Positions 38,591 to 51,239 of a DNA stretch of 64,000 nt are shown here, in pieces. This DNA comes from Talinum fruticosum (taxonomy: Eukaryota; Streptophyta; Magnoliopsida; Caryophyllales; Talinaceae). The position numbers and the translations under genes are program-made. Below the pieces are notes generated by a model that worked only from the letters and a program-made list of their open reading frames with translations, searched no databases and was not told the DNA's origin. Location of the stretch: positions 5,074,001 through 5,138,000 of the forward strand of contig JAITYX010000042.1 of the NCBI GenBank assembly GCA_021018815.1, given 5' to 3'. Position 1 is the stretch's first letter, and the number at the start of each line of letters is the position of its first letter.

Positions 38591-39675
38591 ATGGTGAAGA
38601 AAGCATCACCACCAGAGGAAATATTCCTCGAGCACAAGAGAAAGGTAAAAATATATAGATGCTGTCGAATGTTTTCTTATGTGTTTGTTTTCTCTTGTTT
38701 TTGCCTTACGCAATGTCAGATTTGATGAGGCTAAATCCTGATTTTGATATGCAGAAGAAGTGTGTTGATAAGGATGGACGCTGTGGCTTCATGCTTTATC
38801 CGCGATCACTGTTTGTCACTTGGGGACATCGTGAGTACTGGTCTTGGAATTGCTTCAAAGAAACAAGGTCAGCTCAGCCTAGACCTAACAACTAAGCTGT
38901 TTAGATTGGTTAAATCTAATTAATTTTGTAACATAGCAGAATGAGCTGATGGAATATTTGATTGTCTCAAGCCATTTTTCGAGTCCATTGTAGGTTTTTT
39001 GTGAATTCTATGCGAAGTGTTTGTTTCTTTTTCTGTTTTGGTGTGTGTATGTGTGTTGGGGGTGGGGGTGGGGGAAGGTACTATATAGAGATGAGCAAGG
39101 TACTTAGGGATTTGCAATTTATAAAACTACTTGGGCCCAATGATGAGATTCAACCAAAAGTATGTTTCTATTTTCCAATTATATAGTTTCTCTCTTCATT
39201 AACACCAGATCTGAGTGTCACGAATGGGAATGCTCTAAGTTACTAATCATGCATTAACTTGAGTACTTGACTATTAACTTGGGGGACCAAATTGATTTGT
39301 AGCGAGGACAATATCGAAGTGGCCAAGCTGGTGAGCGTTTGCTGGTTGGATCTGCGAGGGAAACTGGCAATGTCGGAGCTGACAGCAGGAGTTACATATG
39401 AGAGCGCGTACGTAGTGAAGTTGACAAAATCAGCAGCAGGGTGGGAGCTCCCTATTAGTCTGAGGCTAAGTGTCCCCGGTGAAGAAACAAAGGTGAGGCA
39501 AGTTAGCCTGTTCGGGAAGCCCAAAGGAGAGTGGTTTGAGCTCAATCTGGGCAGCTTCGTGGCCAAACCTCATCAAGAGGGAGAAGTTGGCTTCGATCTG
39601 TTTGAACACGGTGGACACTGGAAGTCTGGGCTCATCCTCAAAGCTGTCGTCGTTAGGCCTAAAACACCAATTTAG
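38591..39675 (+). CDS. PP2-like (phloem protein 2, Nictaba-type lectin) protein, three exons
   Basis: Exons 38591-38644, 38755-38867 and 39303-39675 join in frame to 179 aa, with GT-AG borders (AAAG|GTAAAA, ATGCAG|AAGAAG, ACAAG|GTCAGC, TTGTAG|CGAGG). The start is MVKKASPPEEIFLEHKRK; an upstream ATG in the same frame (38528) would add 21 residues. Exon 2 encodes MLYPRSLFVTWGHREYWSW, where PP2 proteins have a similar aromatic block. Exon 3 has the C-terminal PP2 core, VCWLDLRGKLAMSELTAGV through EGEVGFDLFEHGGHWKSGL and IxxVVVRPK. PP2-A-type lectins bind N-glycans and occur in phloem or in stress responses. No signal peptide or F-box is present, consistent with the short PP2-A type. Confidence 0.85.
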
Positions 39676-41382
39676 TTAGCTTCGTCCTCCCTGTAAACTG
39701 TTGTGATTTTCTGATCTGTATTTGATTATTTGTTGCATTGTATCATTTGCTCGTTTGTAAGCTAGTTTCAGCCTCATACTCCAATGCTGTTAGAGTGTCA
39801 GCGTCTAAATATATTTGATTAATATATATTTAATTTTATAATTGATTATAAAAAAATCATATATTATGCTAATTAATATACATATATATTTATGTACATG
39901 TTTATTAGTTGATGAACCAATTTAGTTGGAAATAATATTAAGAGTGAACTTAGTAAAATATTTATTTGACCTATAAATAGGTTTAGAAGGGGGTTATTGA
40001 TCCTAAAATAAGCAAAAATTCATTTGACCACATCAAAATTATTACCCTAAGGTATAAACATCAAAAACTTATTTCTTCCTTCCAAAAACCTCAACACTTA
40101 GGCAAAAAAATTGCTTCTCTTTCCACCTTTGTCTACTACTGCACTTCACCTTTCTACACCATGTCTCAACCATCATTACAACATCACTCCCCTTCAAGTT
40201 TGACACATTCAACCTCTCTATTCCATACTCCAAATAATCATTGCAACCTTTCAAATATGATACATAAGTCAAATGTGATGTTGAATTCTTACGTATTTTT
40301 CTCATGTAAAATCCAGCAGCTCCAAGAAACACAGAGAGAAAGAGAGAGAGAGCTAAGGAGACTTCATCTTCTTCAATCTCATTCATTTTAAGCTTCAACC
40401 TCCATTGTTGAGCATTTTCATGGAGGGTAGAGTCAAGAACAATGGTAGAGGGGTATAAAGAAGGTTTGAGAGCACAACAAACAACAAGAACGTGAGTTTC
40501 TTTCTCCTCGCCACTATATGTTACTTTCCAATTAAAATGGATTTCGTATGTGTGCTTGTGGATCTACTTTGAATGTATAAATTTTATATGTTAGAAATCT
40601 ATTGCATGTATGTGTTTTGGAGAGGCTCAATTATACATTTATATGTTAGAAAAGAATAGAATGGAAATATATACATCACTATCCACTTAATTGAGCTTCT
40701 CTTTGTTACTGTGATTTTCATGTACAAACTTAAGTGTGTACCAAATATGTTTAGATCTTTATGGAATCATAATTTTCTTAAAATTTTGAAGTAGGTTAGT
40801 AATCCATATCTATAGTTGATGATTATAGTAAATGGTGAACGGAAATTTTAGCTCGAGTTGCTCAATTTATGTTTGCTTAATCTTTTACCCTTGCATGAGT
40901 GTTTAACGATTTTTTCCTTTGAGTTAAAATGTGTTATTATGAAACTTAGAAGGTTGGAAAATTTCTAAAACAAATCTCTCATAGATATTCCACACCAAAA
41001 AAAAAAACACAAAATCAATAAATAATTAAAAAATGGGAGTGGGAGCCATTGCCACCCACCACGAGTGCGCCCACAACCTGTGGGGCAAGCCATCGTGGTC
41101 CACAGTGGTTAGAATGGTTAGAAACACACACCACGGGGTTCTCCCATAGGCTGTGGGGCAGCCCACACCAGAAGCCCCTACTAACAATAGGGAGGCCCGT
41201 TATGACTTATCTATACAGAGATATAACGCCAATCTTTTCAAAAAGATGTACACTAGCGGTCGAGAGTGAATTTGGAGTTTTGTCTAATAAAAATAATAAT
41301 TTATCATTGAAAAAATAGGTTTCCACTCATATATGGACTCTTTTTTACTTCATGCCAAAATAAATATTATAATAACAATAAC
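39676..41382. other. Spacer downstream of the PP2-like gene
   Basis: AT-rich from 39,780. 40,060-40,500 is less AT-rich and could be transcribed, but neither strand gives a recognisable protein. At 41,040-41,170 a short GC-richer patch repeats CCTGTGGGGC-type words, perhaps a transposon scrap. Confidence 0.45.

Positions 41383-41451
<69 letters not shown>
41383..41451. repeat. (AAT)n microsatellite
   Basis: About 23 uninterrupted AAT units, preceded by AAC/AAT mixed units. Confidence 0.95.
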
Positions 41452-41454
<3 letters not shown>

Positions 41455-41468
41455 ATATATCATTTTTT

Positions 41469-42188
41469 AGAAAAATTAAACAAAATTAAAAACAATAAAA
41501 TAAAAACATAATCTTAAATAAAAAGTTAAACAAATAATAAAATGTACTAAATAAATACGAAAATAAATAATTAAATTACCAAAATATTAAAACTATTTTA
41601 TGGACCTAATAGCCTAAAAACCTAAAATAAAAATAAAAAACTAAACTTATAAATTTATTAAATTAAAAAACATTTTAACCTAAATTAGTAAATAAGTCTA
41701 AAAATTTATCAAATCAGTTATATATTATAAAATTATCTAATATTAATATAAAAATTAAATAATAATTAATCATCCTAATTAATTCATAAAAATATAAACC
41801 AGAAAATAAAAACAAAACTAAGTAGAAAATTAATAAATAACAAATATACAAAATTATCTAATAAATTAAATCAAAAATCTGAAAAAGTATAAAAGTAACC
41901 TAAAACCCAAAAAATATTTTTTATAGTTTTCCAGAAAAATTAAACAGAATTAAAAATAATAAAATAAAAATATAATCTTAAACAGAAAGTAAAACAAATA
42001 ATAAACTGCACTAAATAAATGAGAAAATAAATAATTAAATTAACAGAATATTAAAATTATTTTTTGGGCTTGAATATATCCTAAATACCTAAAATCAAAA
42101 TGAAAATACTACATTTATAAATTTATTAAATTAAATAATGGCTTTAACCTAAATTACAAAAAAATCTAAAAAATTATCAAATCAGTTA
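41469..42188. repeat. About 255-bp AT-rich direct repeat, two copies about 465 bp apart
   Basis: 41,469-41,720 and 41,933-42,188 align along their length, sharing AGAAAAATTAAAC at the start, AAATAATTAAATTA in the middle and ATCAAATCAGTTATA at the end, at moderate identity. It could be two monomers of a satellite with about 465-bp spacing, or an internal duplication in a transposon. Confidence 0.7.
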
Positions 42189-44171
42189 TAAAAACTAAGA
42201 AAATTAATACTAACAGATTAAAAAGATTCTAACTAAATCCTAAAATAATGTAAAAATAAAATTAACCGAAGAAGACTAATTTTATTCTATCTTCTAATAA
42301 ACTCGACTAAAAAATAACAAAAACGAAAAGAAAAGTAATCTAAAAATTAAAATATTTATTTAGGATTTGAATTGTATATTAGCTCTTATTTATTTTTATG
42401 TATATTGATATGCAATATTATTTTGGGCCTGAAATATAATAATTTTGTCTAACATTGTTAGTTTTTCATTGTTGATGGTGTTTTTTGACTTGGTGTCATA
42501 AAATTGTATTAGTTCAAAATATATTTATTATAAGAATTTTAAATTAAAATTAACTGGAACATGTTATAAAAATAATATTTAAATATTTAACTATCTGAGG
42601 AAGCAATTTAGTTATTAGCTTCATCCTATGTAAAGAATGATTTAATAAACCTTAATAAATCATAAATTAATATAATAAAAATATACCAACTACATATATA
42701 TATTAATAATTAAAAATTCCTACAAGATAGAAAATTATGATTCAAATATGTTGTGGAATAAAACGTAACGAATAAAAAGTTATTCGTAATTTGTGTACTT
42801 TAAGTTCGTAATTTGTGTTATGTTTAAAGGATTGCAAACTTAATATGCCAACTTTTATTAAGCCCATAGGACTTCGAATAAATTCATTTGTTTCAAAATT
42901 TTTGCACAACATACATATCATTTTTTTTTGTTACAAATGCAGTTTATTTTAGTTTCTTCCTAGCATGTCTATCTCGTGACTTATTATTGACAAACAAATT
43001 TAAATCATATCTTTTACTATTGTAAGTTTTCTAAATTATTAAAAGATGAGTATTTGCCATCAAACGTCTCTACCATCTTGAAATAGAATTTCATGTTACT
43101 CTTATTATGTTAATTAATTGAGAGGAAGAGTTGTATCTCGAGGGAAGCAATTGGTTGTTAATCAAGTAAAACATGTATTTATAAAATCTCAATTGTATCA
43201 ATATTTTTACCCCATTGATTCACTACTAAAATCGCGATCAATTTTGAATATAAGTACAAAACATAAATGATTTTATTACCCTATGCCACAAATTGACCTA
43301 TCAAACCCTTTAATATGATACAAATTACCTATTATTGTTAAATATATTTGGATCACTTCTATCATTATAATATTTTTCACTATTAATCTCAATATAAGTA
43401 GTTATTATATGTTTAATTATCTATAACGGATAAATCATTGTATTCATCTTATAATTTAAAAAAAATGAGATCCCATTATGGATATATGTATACTTTTTTA
43501 AGAATTCGTATAATATTTAAGTCAATGATGTTTAAGTAGGTTGGTTGCATATAAATATTTATCTAGGTGTCTATTAAGTTAAATTAGTATTAACTTTGTA
43601 AAGAGTTATGAGTTATAAGTTTGATATTTTTTATTGATTTGATGTATTTTGTATTGTAATATTAATTTGTGACATAATGTTTATTGTCATCTAGTTCAAT
43701 ATCTACCAATCATATATTATTCCTTTTTCTACTAATATTTACCTTTTGATACCCAAATATATTGTCACACTATTTTTATAACTCGTATGAGTTATGATTA
43801 TTTAAATTTTTTGATTCTTAGAGGGGCCTCGACTTCTTGATATTCCAAATCACGTGTGTAATCTTAAAACCTTGATAATATTTTTTAACATTCTTTTTTA
43901 TTTATTATTTTACATTATTTATTTATTCTTTTGAAATTTAGAATGATTGGAAGATGAATGTGCGATGGGCTCTAATGATTTTTATGTGTTGGGTTCCGAT
44001 AGCTTTGATGAGTCACGAAAGCGTTTCGTTATGAGGGGATAACATGTATAAGAATGTTGTTGAAAGTGAAATCATTCAATAAAATCAAATGATCGAGAAA
44101 AAGAAGCTCACAAGTACAACGTCGCTGCTTAATTAAATAATTTCTTAAGTTATGCATTGCACAACATTGCT
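42189..44171. other. Very AT-rich spacer, probably Helitron interior
   Basis: No coding frame of note. It precedes a Helitron-type 3' end. The 5' end of that element was not found. Confidence 0.45.
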
Positions 44172-44197
44172 CCGTGCATAGCACGGGTCCGCACTAG
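44172..44197 (+). mobile_element. Helitron-type 3' terminus (second)
   Basis: Hairpin CCGTGC-ATA-GCACGG, then GTCCGCA and CTAG before T. It has the same architecture as the end at 13,784-13,811 but a different hairpin and spacer, so it is a different Helitron family or subfamily. Confidence 0.65.
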
Positions 44198-44540
44198 TAG
44201 AACCAACTATTAAGTCCTACTGGCCGTGGGGAGGTCCTTGTGGCTTTCGAAGCAATCTTGAACCCCCATAACCTACGAGTCTTGTCCCGAGATACTTGTG
44301 AGTCTTATTTTGTCCCGTAAAGCGAGTTTAAGACTTTAAAGTATGGTATCGTGCATCGCCAAGAAATTTAATAAACATATATGTAAAGCAATGAGAGAAA
44401 TAACAAATATAATGCAAAATGAGAAGTTAATTCCTTCGGCTTGAGTACTTTATTAGTACAAAATTTAGAAAGATGACATGAGATTATATTTCGGCCTACG
44501 GGCAGCGGCTTTTCAACTATATATCGCGATTCCTTCAGGC

Positions 44541-44752
44541 GGTAAACTTGTGTATACGAGTGAGTGGTTCTGAATCTCAGTATCGTTGTATGTTGGGTCG
44601 GTTCACATGCGTCAAAATACAAAATCTAGGAAGGTGACTTATTCCAGCTCGATGGCAGCGACTTTCACTCCTAGATTACGAATCCTCTCGGATAGGAAAC
44701 TTGTGCACACGCGTGAGTGGTTCCGAATCCCCGTATCGTGGTACGTTGGGTC
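44541..44752. repeat. About 60-bp direct repeat spaced about 153 bp
   Basis: 44,541-44,599 and 44,694-44,752 share AAACTTGTG, GTGAGTGGTTC, GAATC, CGTATCGT and GTTGGGTC in order. It lies just left of the copia gag fragment. Confidence 0.65.
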
Positions 44753-44756
44753 ATCA

Positions 44757-45346
44757 TGTTTTCGAGCTAAAATGCAATTTGATATCTTTGGGTGCCCTTG
44801 AAGCTAGAGAGCTAAAATATTCAGTTGAAGGTGGAGTCTTGAAGGTGTTTAAGGGCTCTAAGGTGTTGTTGAAGGGTTCAATGCGAGGAGGCCTCTACAT
44901 TTTTCAAGGATTAACTCATGGGTTTGATAGTTTCAGGTAAATTAACAAATGATGGGCTAATTTATTTTTTTGATTCATGGTTAGAATAGGAAAAAAAGAA
45001 GGGATTGTTGGAGGTGATTCCTTTAGCAAAGTCCAAGGGGAGCTTGGATTTTGTGGCCGATGATAACCGAGTAATTGCTCTTCGGGGTAGAGCCCTCCGG
45101 GTGTTACTTCTTGGAAATGAAAGGTAGGTTGAAGGTGACAAACAAGTTTGAGATTTGATCCAAGGTGGAGATTGTTGAGTGTGGCTCAAATCTCCTCGAT
45201 TTCTCTTTACTTCAAGTGGCTCGACCGTGCCATGTCTTGCCCGGTAGATTCGGTATTTGTTTTTCGTGGCCTATCTTTTCCGCCTCATTAAAGAGACTTA
45301 GACAGTGTTTTTTTGGAGTTGCGGACAACAAATATGGGCAGCAAAC
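44757..45346 (+). mobile_element. Ty1/copia remnant, plus strand (gag-pre-integrase piece, PPT and partial LTR)
   Basis: The frame up to 44,940 reads FELKCNLISLGALEAREL and GGVLKVFKGSKVLLKGSM, the gag-pre-integrase zinc-finger region of copia polyproteins. About 220 bases later the polypurine tract AAGGTGGAGAT (45,162-45,172) is followed by an LTR start TGTTGAGTGTGGCTC at 45,173. Integrase, RT and RNase H are missing, so the element has a large internal deletion. Its LTR is cut at 45,346 by the minus-strand copia element. Confidence 0.75.
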
Positions 45347-45855
45347 TGTTAGGAATAAGAGCCACAGACAACCAATAAAAAATTAAGGTAAAGAAAAAGA
45401 GAGAAAACCGAGACACAAGTTTTTAACGTGGAAAACCCAAAATCGGGAAAAAACCATGAACAATCCACTAGATGATTTAGATTACAAAGAAGCTTTTGTG
45501 TTTTGTATGGGATGATATATCTATGGAGGTCTGCAAACCCCATTATATAGCTAAAGCTCTCGTACAACACTTTAATATTGCATTAACCGAGCATTAACTT
45601 GAAGAAAAACGGCTGAAAACAGATGAAACCCAACAGGTGGCACCTGCACGGCCCGTGCCGGGGAACATGGGCTGCCCGCGTTGCCAGCACGACCCATGTC
45701 TGTTGACACGGGCAGGCCGTGCTCGCTGCTGGAAGTCCTGGACTGTGTTCTGGCGGTGAGCACGGCCCATGCTCCTTGAAAACGACCTGTGTTGCTTGTA
45801 AACGCATGCGATAGGTGATTTCGAGCCTTGAAATAATTAGTCTTAACTCCCAACA
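45347..45855 (-). repeat. 3' LTR of the minus-strand copia element
   Basis: On the minus strand it runs from TGTTGGGAGTTAAGAC to TCTTATTCCTAACA, 509 bp with matching TGTT/AACA ends. The bases before it on the minus strand, AAGTGGGAGAT, are the classic copia polypurine tract. It includes AACGTGGAAAACCC (plus strand) and a GC-rich centre. Confidence 0.85.
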
Positions 45856-45980
45856 ATCTCCCACTTGGAGACTAATCAACCACTTCTTCTTGTACGGATC
45901 TAGTAGATCAACCACCCTCCTTAGTTTTAGCAAGAACGACCAATTGAAGTTTTGCACAACCTAAATTTCCCGGCATCCAC

Positions 45981-47400
45981 TCATTTGGTTAGCATATCTG
46001 CCGGATTTTTGCTACCCATGATTTTCTTAAGTTTCAAATCTCCACTATCTACCAAGCTTAGAACAAAATGGAACTTGCGTCGGATGTGCTTGGTTCTCGA
46101 ATGCAAGACGGGATTCTTGCTCAATTGGATTGCACTTTGACTATCACCATAGAGCACTCTGTTCCCTTGCCTTTGGCCCAAAACTTCCAAGAAGTCTTGT
46201 AACCACACCATCTCCTTTCCAGCTTCTAACATGGCCACATACTCGGACTCGGTTGTGGACAAAGCAATGCATTTCTGGAGCTTTGACATCCAACTCGCGG
46301 CTGTGCCTCTAAGTGTGAAAACATAGCCCGTAGTGCTTTTCTTGTGTCAAAATCTCCGCTTAAGTCAGCATCCACAAAGCCTTCAATATTAAGACCACTT
46401 TCTTGGAACACTAATGATGTGTTAGATGTTCCCTTCAAGTATCTTAGAAGCCACTTCACAGCTTCCCAATGCTCTTCTCCGGGATTGGACATGAATCTTG
46501 CCACTCGCTCCCACTGTAAAGGCTATGTCCGGTCTTGTGCAAACTATTGCATACATGAGGCTCCCAATGGCGGAAACATAGGAAACTTTGAGTATATGTT
46601 CTTTCTCCTCTTTTGTCTTGAGACATTGCTCCTTGGTCAGCTTTACATGATTTTCAAGCGGGGTGTTTCTTGGTTTGGTATCACCAACGTTGAACTGTTC
46701 TAAGACTTTCAGCACATACTCTTCTTGAGACAGACTTCAAGATCCCTTTGGACCTATGTCTTGTTATTCTCATTCCGAGAATTTGTTTTGCTATGCCCAA
46801 ATATTTCATCTATAACTTTCTTGACATCTTCTCCTTCAATTTATTGATTTCATCCATGTTAGAACCTGCAATCAACATATCATCCACGTAGAGTAGTAAA
46901 ATGACATAAGAATCGATGAAGTTTTTGAAGTAACAAGATCGATCCTTATCACTTCTTAGAAGCTCGTTGTTGCACATGAAAGTGTCAAACTTGAGATACC
47001 ACTGTCTCGGTGCTTGCCTCAAACCATATAGGCTCTTTGTGAGCCTACAAACCAAGTGTTTCTTGCCTGGAACCTCATATCCCTCCGGTTGTAGCATATA
47101 GAGATCTTCCTCCAAATCCCCATGTAAAAAGGCCGTTTTCACATCCATTTTCTCTAAATGAAGATCATCGATCGCAACCATGCTCAAAATGATTCCAATA
47201 GTGGTTAGTTTCACAACAGGAGAAAATATTTCAGTATAGTCAACTCTCATCTTTTGTGAAAAGCCCTTAACCACTAATCGAGCCTTATATCTGGTATGAC
47301 CACTAGGCTCACTCTTAGTCCTATACACCCATTTGTTTAAGAGAGCTTTCTTACCAACCGGTAACTCAGCTCAACTCCCATGTTTGATTCTTATCCAATG
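45981..47400 (-). pseudogene. Copia reverse transcriptase and RNase H remnant
   Basis: Frame 47328-46810 holds RT motifs TRYKARLVVKGFSQK, MDVKTAFLHGDLEEDLYM, LTKSLYGLRQAPRQWY and ILLLYVDDMLIAG. Frames 46,715-46,226 carry the linker (YVSAIGSLMYAIVCTRPDIA). 46,289-45,981 carries RNase H ([43 protein letters not shown]). Two or three frame changes make it non-functional, but the motifs are well kept. Confidence 0.88.
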
Positions 47401-48347
47401 AGGCCATTTCTTCGTCCATGGCTTGCTCCCACTTGGACCAATCACTCACTTGCATTGTCTCGGTGTAGGATTCTAGCTCACCAATATCGGTCAACAAAAG
47501 ATAATGTAAGGAAAAAGAGAATCTTTGAGCCGGTATGCCTCTAGTTGACCGAGCCGATCTTCTTAAGGTGGGAGGAGTTTGGGGCTCAACTTCATGAGAA
47601 GTTTCTGGTTCAAGGAATGGTTCATCAACCGGTACTTCAACTTGTGGAGCTCTAGATTGAGTATTTCTCCCCTCCGGGAGACTTCCACTTCCTCCTTGTC
47701 AATCAAACTCTCATTCAAATATTTTTTTGGGTCATGGACAATTTCGACGTAGACTAACCAACTATTTTTTTTTTGAAAAGGGTAAATACAAATATAGCAA
47801 ACTTAGGAAGTTCTTCTCATAAGTGATCTATCTAAAATATTATCACCTAAAATGAAAGAGAGATCATGGTTAGTACAAGTGCTCCGGATCATATGATAGA
47901 TTAATGAATGACCTTGACTTGTCATCCAATCTACTGCTTGATTTGCTTATCTAAAAATATGTTGGTAGGATATCGCGTTGGTGCTAAACTTGATAATGTC
48001 TCGAAGAATGTAGTCAATATACCACGGATACAGGATACGACCTTTGAGTGTTTGAATGACAATATTGTTATTTCATTCAACCAGGATCTTTTGAAATCCC
48101 AATTCTGATGCTTCCTGCATACCATTTCTTAATGCTATACCAACTAAATCCCAGTAATTGTGAATTTCTTTCAACAATTAATTGTGTGTGTAGATTAAGC
48201 ATAAAAGACATTATAAAATACAACATGAAAGGGTGAAATGAAATTGAAATTCGAATATATTTAAATTTAAATTTTAGTAATTTTGTTGACAGTCGGTACC
48301 TAATTGATACACATACAATACAACTTTATAAAGCACTGTCTTTTATC

Positions 48348-48749
48348 AATAAAGTTTGGGTTTTTAAATTAAAATAAACTGTACTTTGAGGGTATTGGAC
48401 GTTTATATATCAAACTATAAAATTAACCGATCATGCATTGTATTTCGAAGGTATTTTGTTTTTCTAAACTATCTGTCGATTTAGGGGTAATAACTCGGTT
48501 GTTTTATGACGTGTTAAGTCGAGAAGGGGAAGGATAACTAATTTAGTGGGGGTAGCACAATAATTCTCCTTTTCTCAATTTGACACATCATAAAACAAGC
48601 GAGTTGTCACCCCTAAATCGGTAATGATTTATAAAAAAAAATTACCCTCAAAGTACGGTGCATGATCGCTTAACATTATAGTTTGACATATAAATGTTCA
48701 ATATCCCAACATACAGCTTTATTTTAATCCAAAACTCACAAAGTTTATT
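48348..48749. mobile_element. Long-TIR MITE (copy in duplicate B)
   Basis: Counterpart of the element at 29,939-30,339. Here the ends are clearer: AATAAAGTTTG on the left and CAAAGTTTATT on the right, which are reverse complements apart from one base. Confidence 0.75.
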
Positions 48750-49919
48750 CTTAGAACCATATTTGTCAGAAGGGCTATTATCTTAAAAGCTTATGAAAAA
48801 AAAAATTATAATCCTTGATCAAACTAAAAAAAATAAAATACAGTGCTGTCCTTTTGTTAATTTCATTTCAGCTATAAACTTTAATTATCATCACATAAAG
48901 AAAAGAGTTGGGCAGTTGGCTGAAGATTTTAAGAGAATTACTAGTAAATTAAAAGTCAGTTAACGTTATGAGTATACTCGTTCGTTCACATTCTCTAGCT
49001 GCAGAAACTCTTTTAATTTTGAGAATATTGAACCGGAAAATCGTCCCGTATGTTTCTCAGAGATTTAGCTTGATGAATTATTAACCAAGGGTACACCCTT
49101 TTTGCTATTTGCTGAATTGGACTTCAGAATTGTCAAGCGTGCTGAGCTCTTTTGTCTTATTTTGGGTGCATTTTTTAAATGTGTGCCAGATGTTTGATGA
49201 AATGCCACAAAGAAATATAATAGTGATGAAGGTTCAATTCAATGGCTGAGATTACTGTTACTGAGTTTAATTGTTGTATGTGCCTTGATTCTTTAAGCTC
49301 TTCATGAAATAGAAAATGGGGTTCACACCTTTTTTCCTATTGTGCTAGGATTACTGGAGTGAAGCTTATTGATCTGGTGTAAGTACTAAGGAGGCTGTTT
49401 AAGCTTATATCAAATAGAGAACTTGGCTAGAACATAACCAATATACCAAGCTTTTTCTGTACGTTTCCCCTTGTGGGCTTTTATTTATTTATTTTTTTGG
49501 GAAGGGGGGATTGTGTAGACAGGAGAGAGTGCCATAGGGAGGATTCAAATTCGAAGCCCAGGGCGGATCAAAATCTTCCATTGTGGTAGAAAGATGCACG
49601 TCTAGTAATGGAGAACTTTAATAATGGAGAGCTATAGTAAAATAAAAAAATATTAGAATGCCATTAGTAGACCATACCACAATATTTGTCTCGATGTATA
49701 TTTCACAAGAGTCTCCTTAGTTTAAAGACATTGACACAATAATTTTCTATTTTCCTCTCTCTTTCTGTTTGTTATTTTATATTATTTGGATCAGAAAGAG
49801 AGCTTATTTTGCTATCCTGAGAGTTCTGCATCTCTTTCGCCAAGTTCCCTGAGATAGTTTGCATATTTAATTAATTTTCCCTGAATTAAATCTTCCTGAA
49901 GCGACCAATATAATGCTTT

Positions 49920-50060
49920 TTCGTGGATGAAGAATGCCCTTGGTTACAAGAGCCTGTCTAAAATCAAGTTCCAGGTCTGCAATGTGCCCTATTGTTTGAT
50001 CAATACTTGGCACCTTCTTGTATCCTTGTTGCATTGTATTGTCAGCAGAGAACAACCTTG
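49920..50060 (-). pseudogene. Relic of a CNL C-terminus (duplicate B)
   Basis: Reads IDQTIGHIADLELDFRQA in the minus frame. It is the duplicate of 31,547-31,690. Confidence 0.5.
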
Positions 50061-51239
50061 AATGTGCGGAGCGGTAGAAGTAGGTAGGAAGTTCATCTTT
50101 TGAAGCCTGCAGGTACTCAAGGAACAGTTTCCAATATTCAACCATTTAACACAGCTTATCAGGCCATCATCTCGAAACTTTACTATCTCTCAACTTTCAT
50201 TACAGACAGAAAAAATATCAGGGAGTTTTGGTTTTGCATGGACTCATTTTCATGGGACAAAGAGCTATATATCAAGAAGTAAACTCTCACTAGCTCTTTC
50301 TGATGGGAAGACAACAATAGGGAAGCATCAGTTATAGATGCTCTTGGCATGCATTCGCTAATGGCTAGCCAATCCACTGTTAGATTGATTTCATTCAACT
50401 TTTTTCGTAGTGGCTTTGTGTAATTCTACTCCTCTTCTTTAATTTGTATTTGATATGGTGAAAGCACAATGTTTTTGGTCTTTCAAGGTATTCAAAGGAA
50501 TTATAAAGTGATGCACTATTTGAGATCGATGATGCATTTAAAAATTTATTTTTACCTTCTGTAGATGTGCGACCTTGGTGCGTCTTTTCATTGACGCACC
50601 ATTTAAGAAGCTTTTATGTCAGACTACAGTTGCATTAGATAGTGTATTAGAGTAATTTTTTCATCCCGCACTCCAGAGTTTTACATTCAGTTGTCACAAA
50701 CTGCGTTCTACTTTGAGGGTTTGCATGATTAAATTCTTGAATACGCGCTTTGATTATGAGCATTTTGGATTATTGTGTCAAAGTGAAAATCTCATACAAC
50801 TCCAACTTGCCGAAAGATAAATAGCAACAGCTGGGTAAAGCATGTATAGTTACCATCTTGGCCATTTGGCAGCCACACAATTCCCTCTCGTTAAAGGTTT
50901 CTTGTTATAGATGCATACATGCGTACTTCTACACAGGCACACATTTATACACTGAGTTTCACATACACATACAAAGACACAGACACACGACACACGACAC
51001 AGTACATCTATACAGACATATATGATATCTATGAAATGAGCTCATTGGATGAGTGACCCTTGCAAAAAAAAAGAAAAAAAATGGAAAAGGCAAAAAAGGA
51101 AGAGGGGGTACGAGTAAGGAGGGAAGGAGGAAAGAGAGACGAGAGAATAAAGGAGCTGAAGCAAGCTAACTCCTGAGCAATGCTCCCTCTTTACAAGCGA
51201 GTCATATAGTTGAAAGTTCAGTCTTTAATTTCCAGTGGA

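Larger units (their letters stand above)
45347..47726 (-). mobile_element. Ty1/copia element, 5'-truncated, minus strand
   Basis: Contains the 3' LTR (45,347-45,855), PPT, RNase H and RT codons. It is cut at 47,726 exactly where segmental duplicate B begins, so its 5' half and other LTR are absent. It is inserted in or against the LTR of a plus-strand copia remnant. Confidence 0.85.

Noticed and set aside
40069..40398. 109-codon minus frame, MKLKMNEIEEDEVSLALSLF
   Set aside because: No recognisable domain or neighbouring exons, and an opposite-strand frame of similar length overlaps it. It may be transcribed but coding is not supported.
44368..44622. 84-codon minus frame left of the copia fragment
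   Set aside because: Lies across a direct repeat, shows no domain, and is a shadow of retroelement sequence.
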